Shown: positions 41,098 to 53,320, counted from the first letter of the stretch. The stretch: 53,901 nt of DNA from Bacillus sp. IITD106 (GCF_019459225.1 NZ_JAIAZY010000033.1:1-53901); one strand, 5' to 3'. Notes: generated by a model not told the origin, from the sequence alone. Numbers and translations are program-made.

Positions 41098-42263
41098 AAA
41101 AGAAGACAAAACTAATCCATGGAGGAGTAGCCAGGGATCCTTATACTGGAGCTGTTTCTATTCCGATCTATCAAGCTAGTACATTCAAGCAAGATGGAGT
41201 CGGAAATTTTAAATATGAATATGCGAGAACTGGGAATCCGACAAGGGAAGCGTTGGAAAAGTTAATTGCCGATATTGAAGAGGGAACGAGAGGATTTGCG
41301 TTTGGCTCAGGTATGGCAGCCATTACAGCCGTTGTTCAGCTTTTTTCAGCTGGTGACCATCTCGTTATTACGGATGATGTTTATGGCGGAACATTTAGAG
41401 TCATGACGAAAGTTTTCAACCGTTTCGGAATTGACGTTTCATTTGTGGATACGACTGATTTAGATGAGATCCAAAAAGCGATTTTACCAAATACAAAAGC
41501 CATTTATATTGAAACGCCGACAAATCCTTTGTTAAAAATAACAGATTTGCAAGCTGTTAGTTCAATAGCTAAAGAACAAGAGCTATTACTCGTTGTCGAC
41601 AATACGTTCAGCACTCCTTATTGGCAAACTCCGATATCACTCGGTGCGGATATTGTGCTTCATAGTGCGACGAAATATCTTGGAGGACATAGTGATGTAG
41701 TGGCAGGGCTAGTCGTTGTCGCAACCGAAAAATTGGGCGAAGAACTGCACTTTATTCAAAATTCGACAGGCGGTGTGCTTGGACCACAAGATAGCTGGCT
41801 ATTAATGCGAGGAATAAAAACGTTAGGAATAAGGATGGAAGAAATCGAAGCAAATACAAGAACGATTGCATCCTTTCTAGCGGATCATCCTTTGGTTGGG
41901 AAAGTATATTATCCAGGATTTGAACAGCATCCTGGCCATGGTATTCATAAAAAGCAAGCTGGCGGATTTGGTGGAATGATTTCTTTCACAGTAGAAAGTG
42001 AAGAAAAAGCATTGGATGTATTGAATAAGGTTCAATATTTTACCCTTGCAGAAAGCTTAGGGGCAGTGGAAAGTTTAATTTCGATTCCTGCATTAATGAC
42101 ACATGCTTCCATCCCTCGTGAAAGAAGACTAGAGCTAGGAATCGAGGATGGTCTGATACGAATTTCGGTTGGTCTTGAAGATGTCGAGGACTTATTGGAT
42201 GATCTTGAAAAAGCGTTGGAACAGCACACTATGAATATAGTAAAAAAGCCAGCTCATAATTAG
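41094..42263 (+). CDS. mccB: Cystathionine gamma-lyase / homocysteine gamma-lyase MccB
   Basis: A Cys/Met-metabolism PLP enzyme that releases cysteine from cystathionine, completing reverse transsulfuration. It has 389 aa with PLP Lys194 in HSATKYLGGHSD and the substrate-binding YARTGNPTR near residue 44. TTG 41094 follows GGAGGTG and overlaps the mccA stop (TTGA). Its 3' end lies within the terminator stem. Together with yrrT, luxS and mccA it forms one unit. Confidence 0.93.
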   Translation: MKKKTKLIHGGVARDPYTGAVSIPIYQASTFKQDGVGNFKYEYARTGNPTREALEKLIADIEEGTRGFAFGSGMAAITAVVQLFSAGDHLVITDDVYGGTFRVMTKVFNRFGIDVSFVDTTDLDEIQKAILPNTKAIYIETPTNPLLKITDLQAVSSIAKEQELLLVVDNTFSTPYWQTPISLGADIVLHSATKYLGGHSDVVAGLVVVATEKLGEELHFIQNSTGGVLGPQDSWLLMRGIKTLGIRMEEIEANTRTIASFLADHPLVGKVYYPGFEQHPGHGIHKKQAGGFGGMISFTVESEEKALDVLNKVQYFTLAESLGAVESLISIPALMTHASIPRERRLELGIEDGLIRISVGLEDVEDLLDDLEKALEQHTMNIVKKPAHN

Positions 42264-42273
42264 AGCTGGCTTT
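42245..42273. terminator. Bidirectional terminator between mccB and abrB
   Basis: AAAGCCAGCTC and GAGCTGGCTTT form a perfect 11-bp stem with a 7-nt loop. T-rich sequence follows on the plus side and T6 on the minus side. It overlaps the mccB stop. Confidence 0.85.
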
Positions 42274-42278
42274 GTTGT

Positions 42279-42557
42279 TTATTTTTTAAAGGCGTTTTCG
42301 ATTTCTTTAATTAGCTCATCGGCACCTTCGCGGCTTAGAACAAGTTTTCCGCCTGCTAGAACGGCATTATCTTCAGAAACATTCCCTGTAATATGGCATG
42401 TCATGCTTGGTTTATACTTTTTCAGGATGATTTTATCATCATCGACGTAAATTTCTAACGCATCTTTTTCCCCTATTCCTAAAGTGCGTCGGAGTTCGAT
42501 AGGAATTACTACACGGCCAAGTTCATCAACTTTGCGGACAATACCAGTGGACTTCAT
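42279..42557 (-). CDS. abrB: Transition state regulator AbrB
   Basis: Global repressor of transition-phase genes. It has 92 aa: the N-terminal swapped-hairpin DNA-binding domain GIVRKVDELGRVVIPIELRRTLGI is nearly invariant in Bacillus, and the C-terminal dimerisation domain ends EIENAFKK. Cys in MTCHITG corresponds to the known single cysteine. ATG 42557 has GGGGAGG upstream. A Spo0A-box-like site and a strong promoter precede it. Confidence 0.96.
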   Translation of the reverse strand: MKSTGIVRKVDELGRVVIPIELRRTLGIGEKDALEIYVDDDKIILKKYKPSMTCHITGNVSEDNAVLAGGKLVLSREGADELIKEIENAFKK

Positions 42558-42607
42558 ATTCTTTTATTCCTCCCCATAATTAATTCGATGTCTATTTTTT
42601 AATATTT

Positions 42608-42624
42608 ATCGCCATTTTTCGACA
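42608..42624 (-). promoter_or_regulatory. Spo0A boxes of abrB
   Basis: On the minus strand TGTCGAA (42624-42618) is a perfect 0A box, followed 10 bp on by TGGCGAT, a weaker second box. They lie about 10-25 bp downstream of the predicted abrB start point, the arrangement by which Spo0A~P represses abrB in B. subtilis. Confidence 0.7.
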
Positions 42625-42640
42625 AAGTTCTTCTTTCTTA

Positions 42641-42669
42641 ATCATAACAGTTCTTCCATTAAAAGTCAA
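42641..42669 (-). promoter_or_regulatory. Promoter of abrB
   Basis: On the minus strand TTGACT (42669-42664), a 17-bp spacer and TATGAT (42646-42641) with TG upstream. Confidence 0.75.
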
Positions 42670-42782
42670 TCAGAAAGCTAGAGGTGACTTGCTCTTTGGT
42701 TGGTGTGAGCTAAACAAGTAATAATTGTTTAATTTATACAATGATAACTTCTTAGTCAAATAAAAAAACTGACTTGCTTAAG

Positions 42783-42811
42783 TTGCGTAAATACTAATTT
42801 TCACGTATATT
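42783..42811 (+). promoter_or_regulatory. Putative promoter of metS
   Basis: TTGCGT at 42783-42788, a 17-bp spacer and TATATT at 42806-42811. It would give a leader of about 200 nt that includes repeat copy B. Confidence 0.4.
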
Positions 42812-42848
42812 TTGATGATATAAGAGGTAATCATGCGTATATAGGTAG

Positions 42849-42995
42849 AAAAGCGGAAGGCGCCTGATTAGCCCCGACAAGCAAATGTTCTGAGGCAAAA
42901 AAGTCGCTCTTTGACTTTATTGACTCAGGTTATTTGACCTCGAGGGGCTGGCGCCTGCAGCTGGACAAAGAAAAGCGAAAGCGCCTTAATAAGAA
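42849..42995 (+). repeat. Dispersed intergenic repeat, copy B
   Basis: It begins AGAAAAGCGGAAGGCGCCTG and includes CCTCGAGGGGCTGGCGCCTG followed by CAGCTGGAC, then a second AAAAGCGAAAGCGCC end. It is related to copies A and E and sits directly upstream of metS. Confidence 0.65.
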
Positions 42996-43001
42996 AAATG
43001 A

Positions 43002-44978
<1,977 letters not shown>

Positions 44979-45021
44979 ATTTAATATTTCTGTTTATTCG
45001 GAACATTTAACAAATGTTGAT

Positions 45022-45078
45022 AACATAGAGAGATTACGACATAAAGTGGTTTTTTGTTTACTCTCTATGTTATTTTAT
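45022..45078 (+). terminator. Terminator after metS
   Basis: AACATAGAGAG and CTCTCTATGTT form an 11-bp stem with a long loop, followed by ATTTTATTTT. Confidence 0.7.
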
Positions 45079-45154
45079 TTTGTAATGGAAATGTTAGTTG
45101 GCTGTGATAAATGTTATGAAATAAAAGAGTATACTCATAAAAGGAGTGTAAATT

Positions 45155-45922
45155 ATGCTATTTGATACACATGTTCACCTAAATGATGACCAGTATGCAG
45201 ATGACTTGGATGAAGTTATAGCCCTCGCGAAAAATTCAGGTGTTGAATATATGGTTGTAGTGGGGTTTGATCGAAAAACAATCCAAAAAGCATTGGAAAT
45301 CATTAATGAACATGCATTTTTGTATGCTAGTGTTGGATGGCATCCCGTTGATGCAATTGATATGACAGATGACGATCTACAATGGCTTGAAGAGGTTGCG
45401 GCGCATCCTAAAGTGGTGGCCTTAGGCGAAATGGGGCTAGATTATCATTGGGATAAATCGCCAAAGGAAATTCAGAAGGAAGTATTCCGTAAACAAATCA
45501 GGCTGGCTAAAAAAATAAACATGCCAATTATTATACATAATCGAGATGCGACGCAAGACATCATCCAAATTTTGCGGGAGGAACATGCGGAAGAAGTAGG
45601 TGGCATTATGCATTGTTTCAGCGGAAGTGCGGAGGTGGCGAAACAATGCTTGGATTTAAACTTTTATATTTCCCTCGGTGGTCCCGTAACATTTAAAAAT
45701 GCGAAAAAGCCGAAAGAGGTTGCAATCCAAGTCCCACTTGACCGTCTTTTGATTGAGACGGATTGCCCGTATTTAGCACCGCATCCTTACAGGGGCAAGA
45801 GAAATGAGCCTAGTTATGTAAGGCTTGTTGCAGAGCAAATTGCTGATTTAAAAGGCATAAGTTTGGAAGAAGTTGCACAGATCACAACAGCAAATGCAAA
45901 AAAAGTGTTCGGCATTGATTGA
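45155..45922 (+). CDS. tatD: TatD-family metal-dependent DNase
   Basis: The YabD homologue, a TIM-barrel hydrolase of 255 aa. Metal ligands are visible in FDTHVHL, LGEMGLDYH, IIHNRDA, GIMHCFSG and IETDCPYLAPH. Homologues have 3'-5' exonuclease or DNA-repair activity. ATG 45155 follows AAAGGAG. It lies between metS and yabE as in B. subtilis. Confidence 0.94.
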   Translation: MLFDTHVHLNDDQYADDLDEVIALAKNSGVEYMVVVGFDRKTIQKALEIINEHAFLYASVGWHPVDAIDMTDDDLQWLEEVAAHPKVVALGEMGLDYHWDKSPKEIQKEVFRKQIRLAKKINMPIIIHNRDATQDIIQILREEHAEEVGGIMHCFSGSAEVAKQCLDLNFYISLGGPVTFKNAKKPKEVAIQVPLDRLLIETDCPYLAPHPYRGKRNEPSYVRLVAEQIADLKGISLEEVAQITTANAKKVFGID

Positions 45923-45925
45923 CAA

Positions 45926-45951
45926 AATCTAGTAATCGGAAAAACTAGATT
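45926..45951 (+). terminator. Weak hairpin after tatD
   Basis: AATCTAGT and ACTAGATT form a perfect stem with a 10-nt loop but have no T run, so termination is doubtful. Confidence 0.3.
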
Positions 45952-46092
45952 AAATCAAGTATTTTTAATAGCGGTTCTAGTAAATTCTACAAAACTTTAC
46001 TTCTTCCAAGACAGGGGTTGTCGATAACTCTCTCTTTTCTTTTCACTACTATCTGTGCATAATAGAGCTTACCTTGTGAAAAGTGGTTAGGG

Positions 46093-46122
46093 TTGACAAT
46101 TTGCAAACGATGTTTGTATAAT
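46093..46122 (+). promoter_or_regulatory. Promoter of yabE
   Basis: Perfect TTGACA at 46093-46098, an 18-bp spacer and perfect TATAAT at 46117-46122. A small palindrome GCAAAC-GAT-GTTTGT occupies the spacer. Confidence 0.75.
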
Positions 46123-46150
46123 CTCTCGGAGAAGAAGGAGGCGTGTTTGT

Positions 46151-47371
46151 ATGAACACAAAACCCGCGATATACTCTTATTTTTCTTCATTAACTCGAAA
46201 GAAGTTAGGTCTTTTCATTGCTAGTTTTCTAGTTTTTATAGCCACTTTGACGATACTTGTGTATGAAGGGACGAAGAAAACTGTAGCTCTTTCGGTTGAT
46301 GGGGAAAAAATGATAGTAAAAACCCACGCAGAGACAATCGGGGATATGCTGAAAGATTTGAATGTCGTGGTAGACGAAGATGATTATATATCACATTCCT
46401 TGAATACCGTTGTAAAAAATAAGCTGAATGTGGTGTGGGAACCGGCCAAAAAAGTTACGATACAGGACGGCGATCATGAAAAAGATGTATACACTACAGC
46501 AAAGACAGTAAAAGAATTTATGGAAAGTCAGAGATTAAATATTAACGATCACGATAAACTCAATTATTCGCTAGAAGATCCAATATATGAAAATTTGAAA
46601 CTAGTAATTGATCGAGCTTTTCCTCTTGTATTAAAAAACGGAGAACAAGAGGAAGAAGTATGGAGCACTTCGACTACGGTCGCTGACTTTTTAGAGCAAC
46701 AAGGAATTACACTTGGTAAAATGGACCGTGTGGAGCCGGATTTAGACAAAAACGTGGAACCAAACGGTGAAATAAAAATTGTCCGCGTTGAAAAGGTCAC
46801 CGATGTAGTGGAAGAACCAATTGATTACACAATAGTTACGAGAAAAGACTCCACTTTGGCAAAAGGAACTGAGAAATTAGTACAACAAGGTAAAGAAGGC
46901 TTACTGAAAAAAGAGTACGAAGTGACAAAGGAAAATGGCAAAGAGGTAAGTCGAGAACTAATTGCGGAAACGAAAGTAAGAGAAAGTATAAATAAAATTG
47001 TTGCTGTTGGTACGAAGGAATTAGTTGCACAGGTGTCTCGTGGCACAACGGCTGCTGCCAGTTCAGAAGCTCCAAGCGGCGGCAAGGAAATGTATATGAG
47101 TGCTACAGCTTATACTGCTTATTGCAATGGCTGTTCTGGTGTTACCGCGACGGGCATTAACTTACGCGCAAACCCTAATCTTAAGGTGATTGCTGTCGAT
47201 CCAAGTGTCATTGCGCTCGGTACTAAAGTTTGGGTAGAAGGATATGGATATGCCGTTGCAGGTGATACAGGCGGCGCTATAAAAGGTAATCGCATCGATG
47301 TCTTTGTTGCCTCGAAAGAAGAGGCCTACCGTTTTGGCAGAAGACAAGTGAAAATTCGCATTTTAAATTGA
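46151..47371 (+). CDS. yabE: YabE-like cell-wall protein (DUF348, G5, 3D domains)
   Basis: A 406-aa surface protein thought to act on peptidoglycan. A signal/anchor segment (about 17-38) is followed by two DUF348 repeats (about 45-190), a G5 domain (about 200-290) and a C-terminal 3D domain with catalytic Asp residues (VDPSVIALGT, AGDTGGAIKGNRIDVF). It resembles Rpf-type autolysins. ATG 46151 follows AAGGAGG. In B. subtilis yabE is subject to antisense control; no such RNA is evident here. Confidence 0.92.
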   Translation: MNTKPAIYSYFSSLTRKKLGLFIASFLVFIATLTILVYEGTKKTVALSVDGEKMIVKTHAETIGDMLKDLNVVVDEDDYISHSLNTVVKNKLNVVWEPAKKVTIQDGDHEKDVYTTAKTVKEFMESQRLNINDHDKLNYSLEDPIYENLKLVIDRAFPLVLKNGEQEEEVWSTSTTVADFLEQQGITLGKMDRVEPDLDKNVEPNGEIKIVRVEKVTDVVEEPIDYTIVTRKDSTLAKGTEKLVQQGKEGLLKKEYEVTKENGKEVSRELIAETKVRESINKIVAVGTKELVAQVSRGTTAAASSEAPSGGKEMYMSATAYTAYCNGCSGVTATGINLRANPNLKVIAVDPSVIALGTKVWVEGYGYAVAGDTGGAIKGNRIDVFVASKEEAYRFGRRQVKIRILN

Positions 47372-47382
47372 TATTTATTCAT

Positions 47383-47409
47383 GCAGAGGAAAGCATCCTC
47401 TGCTTTTTT
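47383..47409 (+). terminator. Terminator after yabE
   Basis: GCAGAGGA and TCCTCTGC form a stem with a 5-nt loop and T6. Confidence 0.9.
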
Positions 47410-47570
47410 CTTTTTGAGGAATTACGTTTATAATGATTAAAAAAGGGTCGATCATCTCCTGAACCGCTTGTTATGATACAAAAGATAATCGACAAAGAAG
47501 ATAGGGGAAAACTATCTTACTGTATTAGACGTTTAAGTTACAAAAATGTTTCAACTTTTTTGGAGGAAAA

Positions 47571-49009
<1,439 letters not shown>

Positions 49010-49027
49010 ATCGTAAAAATCGAATAG

Positions 49028-49057
49028 TCACATGGATCGAGTCGTCTGCATAGCCTA
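49028..49057 (+). promoter_or_regulatory. Sigma-K-type promoter of yabG
   Basis: TCAC at 49028-49031, a 17-bp spacer and CATAGCCTA at 49049-49057, a perfect CATAnnnTA -10. B. subtilis yabG is transcribed by sigma-K. Confidence 0.6.
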
Positions 49058-49104
49058 ATCCATGAGGAACATAATTTATTTACTGTTCATTGGAGTTGAC
49101 GACC

Positions 49105-49980
49105 GTGATTGAAATCAATATGATTGTCGGCCGCTTGTCCTATCAATGTGACCTTTTATTTAGGGTCATCGATATCATGGAGATTGACGGTCAAAGGATT
49201 GCGATATTATCGGGCGAGGATTATCGCCTTGCAGCAGACGCACCCATTGATGACTTAGTCCCTATAAGCGAATCAGAACGTTCTAAAAGGACTTCTGAAG
49301 TACGTTCACTTGAAGAGCAATCATTCGAATTATTTAGGCAGGATATTGACCTCATCCGGCTTGAACAAGAGTATAAAGTGACATCAGGCTATAAACGAGA
49401 TTTCAATTATTTTCAAATGCCGGGTCGTGTCCTTCACCTTGATGGCGACCCAAATTATTTGCGAAAATGCCTAGATTTATATGAGAAACTTGGTGTGGCG
49501 GTAATCGGCATTCATTGTAATGAAAAAGAAATGCACCTACGTGTTGGCCCATTAATCGAACAATACCGTCCAGATATCCTGGTGATTACGGGTCACGACT
49601 CCTATTCAAAATCTAAAGGGAAAAAAGTCGATCTCAACGCATATCGACATTCTAAGTATTTTGTAGAAACTGTTAAAGAGGCGAGGAAAAAAGTCCCGAA
49701 TTTGGATCAACTCGTCATTTTTGCAGGTGCCTGCCAATCACATTTCGAATCACTTATTTTTGCTGGGGCCAATTTCGCCAGTTCTCCCCTTCGTGTGAAT
49801 ATTCATGCCCTTGACCCCGTTTATATCGTTGCTAAAATCAGCTTTACACCATTCATGGAGAGAATCAATGTGTGGGATGTATTGCGTAATACTCTTACAG
49901 GGGAGAAGGGTCTTGGAGGAGTAGAAACAAAAGGAGTATTGCGAACGGGCATGCCTTTTAAACCACCAATTGATGACTGA
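49105..49980 (+). CDS. yabG: Sporulation-specific protease YabG
   Basis: A 291-aa cysteine protease made late in the mother cell, which trims spore coat proteins. Long blocks match B. subtilis YabG: MPGRVLHLDGD, ILVITGHDSYSK, VIFAGACQSHFESL and NVWDVLRNTLTGEKGLGG. GTG 49105 is chosen for GGAG at 49092 and the family start; the upstream TTG 49090 would lie before that site. Confidence 0.93.
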   Translation: MIEINMIVGRLSYQCDLLFRVIDIMEIDGQRIAILSGEDYRLAADAPIDDLVPISESERSKRTSEVRSLEEQSFELFRQDIDLIRLEQEYKVTSGYKRDFNYFQMPGRVLHLDGDPNYLRKCLDLYEKLGVAVIGIHCNEKEMHLRVGPLIEQYRPDILVITGHDSYSKSKGKKVDLNAYRHSKYFVETVKEARKKVPNLDQLVIFAGACQSHFESLIFAGANFASSPLRVNIHALDPVYIVAKISFTPFMERINVWDVLRNTLTGEKGLGGVETKGVLRTGMPFKPPIDD

Positions 49981-50104
49981 AGCATTGGAAAAATTTAATC
50001 CAGTGCTTTTTCCATGAGAACAATTTAAAACTGTACATAATTATTATAAAATGGCACATAATAAAAATTGTTGGAAAAGAGAACAAATTGTAGATAAAAA
50101 AACG

Positions 50105-50134
50105 TTGACAATTAGCAGGTATCATTGATAAAAT
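50105..50134 (+). promoter_or_regulatory. Upstream promoter of veg (P1)
   Basis: TTGACA at 50105-50110, an 18-bp spacer and TAAAAT at 50129-50134 with TG upstream. It forms a tandem pair with the promoter below, recalling the two veg promoters of B. subtilis. Confidence 0.55.
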
Positions 50135-50145
50135 TAATAATTTAT

Positions 50146-50174
50146 TTGACTTTAGATGTTCACCGTGTTATAAT
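50146..50174 (+). promoter_or_regulatory. Main promoter of veg (P2)
   Basis: TTGACT at 50146-50151, a 17-bp spacer and perfect TATAAT at 50169-50174 with TG upstream, 24 bp before the veg ATG. Confidence 0.8.
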
Positions 50175-50197
50175 TATTTTCAGTGAGGTGGAGCATA

Positions 50198-50467
50198 ATG
50201 CCAAAAACATTAGCAAGCATTAAAAAATCCCTTGATTCAAACTTGGGTAAAAGATTAATGTTGAAAGCCAATGGAGGACGCAGGAAAACCATTGAACGTT
50301 CTGGGGTTTTGGCAGAAACTTATCCATCGGTTTTTGTCATCGAATTAGACCAAGAGGAAAATGCTTTTGAGCGAGTTTCTTACAGCTATGCAGATGTACT
50401 TACTGAAACGGTTGAACTTACATTTTTTGAAGATACAGCAGGAAATTTAGCGCTGGGACAGCAGTAA
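50198..50467 (+). CDS. veg: Veg protein, biofilm-related
   Basis: An 89-aa protein, highly conserved in Bacillus and expressed from a very strong vegetative promoter; it stimulates biofilm formation in B. subtilis. Characteristic [14 protein letters not shown] and [11 protein letters not shown] segments are present. ATG 50198 follows GAGGTGGAG; the earlier in-frame start at 50183 is within that ribosome binding site. Confidence 0.95.
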   Translation: MPKTLASIKKSLDSNLGKRLMLKANGGRRKTIERSGVLAETYPSVFVIELDQEENAFERVSYSYADVLTETVELTFFEDTAGNLALGQQ

Positions 50468-50493
50468 ACAGAAATTGTTTTCTGCTGTTTTTT
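50460..50493 (+). terminator. Terminator of veg
   Basis: AGCAG-T-AAACA and TGTTT-T-CTGCT form a stem with a GAAAT loop, followed by a T run. The first arm covers the last codon and the stop. Confidence 0.8.
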
Positions 50494-50578
50494 CTTTCCT
50501 GCGATAAATACGTGTATTTACTCTATAATTACCTCCTTTTTGCCCACACTATAAAAGCGGGTATAAGGAGGAATTTTT

Positions 50579-50755
50579 TTGGGGCGAAGAAGAGGAATCA
50601 TGTCAGATCAAATGAAAGTGGAACTGGCAAAAGAGCTAGGATTTTATGATGTTGTTCAGGAAGAAGGATGGGGCGGAATCAAAGCCCGTGATGCAGGGAA
50701 TATGGTTAAACGCGCTATTGAAATAGCCGAGCAACAGCTTGCCAATAAGGAATGA
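50579..50755 (+). CDS. sspF: Small acid-soluble spore protein, SspF type
   Basis: A minor alpha/beta-type SASP that coats spore DNA. It has 58 aa: [20 protein letters not shown], then [25 protein letters not shown] and EQQLANKE, aligning over its whole length with B. subtilis SspF. It contains the germination-protease-like ELAKELGF region. TTG 50579 follows AAGGAGG by 7 nt; an internal ATG at residue 8 would lose the conserved N-terminus. A forespore (sigma-G) promoter is expected but not clearly visible. Confidence 0.93.
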   Translation: MGRRRGIMSDQMKVELAKELGFYDVVQEEGWGGIKARDAGNMVKRAIEIAEQQLANKE

Positions 50756-50797
50756 CATTAAAATGTTCAACTGCCTAAAGAATATTCAACTACCCGC

Positions 50798-50824
50798 AAC
50801 CGAAGCACTCGCTTCGGTTTTTTT
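50798..50824 (+). terminator. Terminator after sspF
   Basis: AACCGAAGC and GCTTCGGTT with a 4-nt loop, then T run. Confidence 0.9.
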
Positions 50825-50911
50825 GTGTTACACAGAAGATTTTTATGTGTTTATGTCATTTCATGTTAAAATGAGAAAAGTTAAATGACGGAGAGACAAG
50901 CAGGTGATAAC

Positions 50912-51766
50912 ATGAGACTTTTAATGAAAGCTCCAGCTAAAATTAATTTGACGTTGGATGTTCTTGGCAAGCGAGCGGATGGCTATCATGAAGTGGAAAT
51001 GGTCATGACCACAATTGATTTAGCAGATAGGATTGAACTAGAGAAACGAGAAGATGGCCAAATCATCATTATATCGCACAGCCGCTTTGTCCCGGATGAT
51101 CAACGCAATCTAGCCTTTCAAGCGGCAAAGCTTTTGAAAGAAAAATTTTATATCAAACAAGGTGTAACGATATCGATCGACAAAACGATTCCCGTTGCCG
51201 CAGGCCTTGCAGGAGGGAGCAGTGATGCAGCTGCTACTTTAAGAGGTCTCAATATATTATGGGAGCTTCATTTGTCTATGGATCAACTGGCGGAAATTGG
51301 TTCGGAAATTGGGTCCGACGTTTCCTTTTGTGTTTATGGAGGAACTGGTTTGGCGCGTGGCAGAGGGGAGAAAATTACGAAACTTCCTGCTCCGCCAAAT
51401 TGCTGGGTCATTTTGGCCAAGCCTTCTATAGGTGTATCGACAGCCGATATTTATCGAAATGTCAATTTAGAAAAAATCCATCATCCCAATACCGAAGCAA
51501 TGGTGAAAGCCATTCAAAATAACCAGTATGATGAAGTATGCCGCCATTTAGGAAATTCCTTGGAACAAGTTACGCTACAAATGTATCCGGAGGTTCTTCA
51601 CATTAAAGAACAAATGCAAAAGTTTGGCGCCGACGCTGTATTAATGAGCGGAAGTGGCCCTACTGTATTTGGACTCGTCCAGCATGATTCACGCCTGCAG
51701 AGAATATATAACGGACTTCGAGGATTTTGTCATCAGGTGTTCGCGGTAAGAATGTTAGGCGAGTGA
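50912..51766 (+). CDS. ispE: 4-diphosphocytidyl-2-C-methyl-D-erythritol kinase
   Basis: GHMP kinase of the MEP isoprenoid pathway, phosphorylating CDP-ME at the 2-position. It has 284 aa: [12 protein letters not shown] near residue 6, the ATP loop [15 protein letters not shown] near residue 94, and [10 protein letters not shown] near the C-terminus. ATG 50912 follows AGGTG and gives the family start; an upstream ATG at 50885 is not supported by a ribosome binding site. An extended -10 (TGTTAAAAT) lies about 45 bp upstream. Confidence 0.95.
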   Translation: MRLLMKAPAKINLTLDVLGKRADGYHEVEMVMTTIDLADRIELEKREDGQIIIISHSRFVPDDQRNLAFQAAKLLKEKFYIKQGVTISIDKTIPVAAGLAGGSSDAAATLRGLNILWELHLSMDQLAEIGSEIGSDVSFCVYGGTGLARGRGEKITKLPAPPNCWVILAKPSIGVSTADIYRNVNLEKIHHPNTEAMVKAIQNNQYDEVCRHLGNSLEQVTLQMYPEVLHIKEQMQKFGADAVLMSGSGPTVFGLVQHDSRLQRIYNGLRGFCHQVFAVRMLGE

Positions 51767-51834
51767 GATTAATGATGATAGGAGCGGTATTTCACGCTAA
51801 CTATTCACACTCGCAGTAAAACTCCTCCAGAACC

Positions 51835-51863
51835 TTGCCAATATACGTACAATCATGTATATT
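51835..51863 (+). promoter_or_regulatory. Promoter of purR
   Basis: TTGCCA at 51835-51840, a 17-bp spacer and TATATT at 51858-51863, each matching consensus at five of six positions. Confidence 0.6.
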
Positions 51864-51885
51864 TACAATAATAATATTCGCATTT
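51841..51885. promoter_or_regulatory. PurBox-like pair at the purR promoter
   Basis: ATATACGTACAAT (51841-51853) resembles AWWWCCGAACWWT, and AATATTCGCATTT (51873-51885) resembles its reverse complement, each at 11 of 13 positions. The first lies between -35 and -10. The gap is 19 bp rather than the usual 16-17, so PurR autoregulation is only suggested. Confidence 0.3.
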
Positions 51886-51907
51886 AGGGGTGCTAGGAGG
51901 AAAAAGG

Positions 51908-52741
51908 ATGAAATTTCGCCGTAGCGAGCGTCTTGTAGATATGACTCATTATTTAATGAATCATCCGCGTAAGCTTGTTTCGTTGACTTATTTTTCACAG
52001 TGTTATCACTCAGCTAAATCATCGATCAGCGAAGATTTAGTAATCATAAAAGATACATTTGAAAATCAAGGGATTGGAACGTTACAGACGCTTCCAGGTG
52101 CAGCAGGTGGGGTAAAATATATTCCAAGAGTTAAAAAAGAGCATGCTGAGCAATTTATTAACCATTTATGCCACTTAATCGCTGATCCCGATCGTTTACT
52201 TCCTGGCGGTTATTTATTTATGACCGACTTATTAGGTGACCCACAAATTTTAAATGAAGTAGGCAAACATCTTGCTTCTGCTGTTTCTGACCGAGATATT
52301 GATGTCGTCATGACGGTAGCGACTAAAGGAATTCCGATTGCACAAACAGTCGCCCATCATTTAAATGTTCCTTTTATTGTCGTGAGGCGAGATAATATTG
52401 CAACGGAAGGCTCAACGGTGAGCATCAATTATGTATCTGGCTCATCCAAACGCTTGCAAATGATGTCTCTTTCTAAAAGAAGCTTAAAAGAGGGCGCAAA
52501 AGTATTAATCGTGGATGACTTTATGAAAGCAGGAGGAACTATAAATGGGATGGTGAACCTTCTAGCTGAATTTAATGCAACCGTTGCAGGCACTGCAGTA
52601 TTAGTGGAATCTGAATTTGACGAAGAACGTTTAGTAGACGATTATATATCACTAATTAAGCTTACTGATGTGAATGTAAGAGAAAGACAGATTAACGTAT
52701 CGCCTGGAAATTATTTTTCAAATCAAAATGATTTTTTGTAA
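51908..52741 (+). CDS. purR: Purine operon repressor PurR
   Basis: Represses purine synthesis genes when PRPP is low. It has 277 aa: an N-terminal winged helix (MKFRRSERLVDMTHYL, about 1-74) and a phosphoribosyltransferase-fold domain with the PRPP motif VLIVDDFMKAGGT near residue 200. ATG 51908 follows AGGAGG; the in-frame upstream start includes this site. It is co-transcribed with ridA, 29 bp downstream. Confidence 0.95.
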   Translation: MKFRRSERLVDMTHYLMNHPRKLVSLTYFSQCYHSAKSSISEDLVIIKDTFENQGIGTLQTLPGAAGGVKYIPRVKKEHAEQFINHLCHLIADPDRLLPGGYLFMTDLLGDPQILNEVGKHLASAVSDRDIDVVMTVATKGIPIAQTVAHHLNVPFIVVRRDNIATEGSTVSINYVSGSSKRLQMMSLSKRSLKEGAKVLIVDDFMKAGGTINGMVNLLAEFNATVAGTAVLVESEFDEERLVDDYISLIKLTDVNVRERQINVSPGNYFSNQNDFL

Positions 52742-52770
52742 AGAAAAAATGATTATAAGGAGAGAGTAAT

Positions 52771-53145
52771 ATGCGAATCGTATCAACTGATAAAGCACCA
52801 GCTGCAATTGGACCTTATTCTCAAGGAATCATCGCAGGTAATATGTTTTATAGTTCTGGTCAAATTCCTTTGACGCCAGAAGGTACAATCGTTTCTGGAG
52901 GAGTAGTTGAACAAACTCATCAAGTTTTTCAAAACCTTAAAGCTGTTTTGGAAGAGGCGAGAGCTTCTTTTGAGTCAGTTGTAAAAGCTACTGTCTATAT
53001 TAAAAACATGGATGACTTTGCAACCATTAATGAAGTGTATGGCGAATATTTTTCTGTACATAAACCTGCCCGTTCATGCGTGGAAGTTGCGCGTTTGCCG
53101 AAAGATGTATTGTTGGAAATTGAAGTGATCGCACTTGTAAAATAA
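52771..53145 (+). CDS. ridA: RidA family enamine/imine deaminase
   Basis: The YabJ homologue, a 124-aa trimeric protein that hydrolyses reactive 2-aminoacrylate-type enamines and influences purine and branched-chain metabolism. Signature motifs: [20 protein letters not shown], and [20 protein letters not shown], with the catalytic Arg near residue 104. ATG 52771 follows AAGGAGAG. Confidence 0.96.
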   Translation: MRIVSTDKAPAAIGPYSQGIIAGNMFYSSGQIPLTPEGTIVSGGVVEQTHQVFQNLKAVLEEARASFESVVKATVYIKNMDDFATINEVYGEYFSVHKPARSCVEVARLPKDVLLEIEVIALVK

Positions 53146-53250
53146 CTCGTTTTATATTTGGCCACTGTAGGCCAAAGCAAGGCAAAAAACTAAAACGCTT
53201 ACAACTTTTCAACAGCAAATTATAAATATTTAAAAAATTTAACATATAAA

Positions 53251-53279
53251 GAAGGAATTTTCCAATTTATGTGGAATAC
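53251..53279 (+). promoter_or_regulatory. Sigma-H promoter of spoVG
   Basis: GAAGGAATT (RnAGGAWWW) at 53251-53259, an 11-bp spacer and GTGGAATAC at 53271-53279 (RnnGAATww with one mismatch). A very A/T-rich stretch at 53210-53250 just upstream resembles the AbrB-bound region of B. subtilis spoVG. Confidence 0.8.
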
Positions 53280-53320
53280 ATATTTATGGTTCTATCTAGG
53301 AGAAGAAGGTGGTGAGCACA

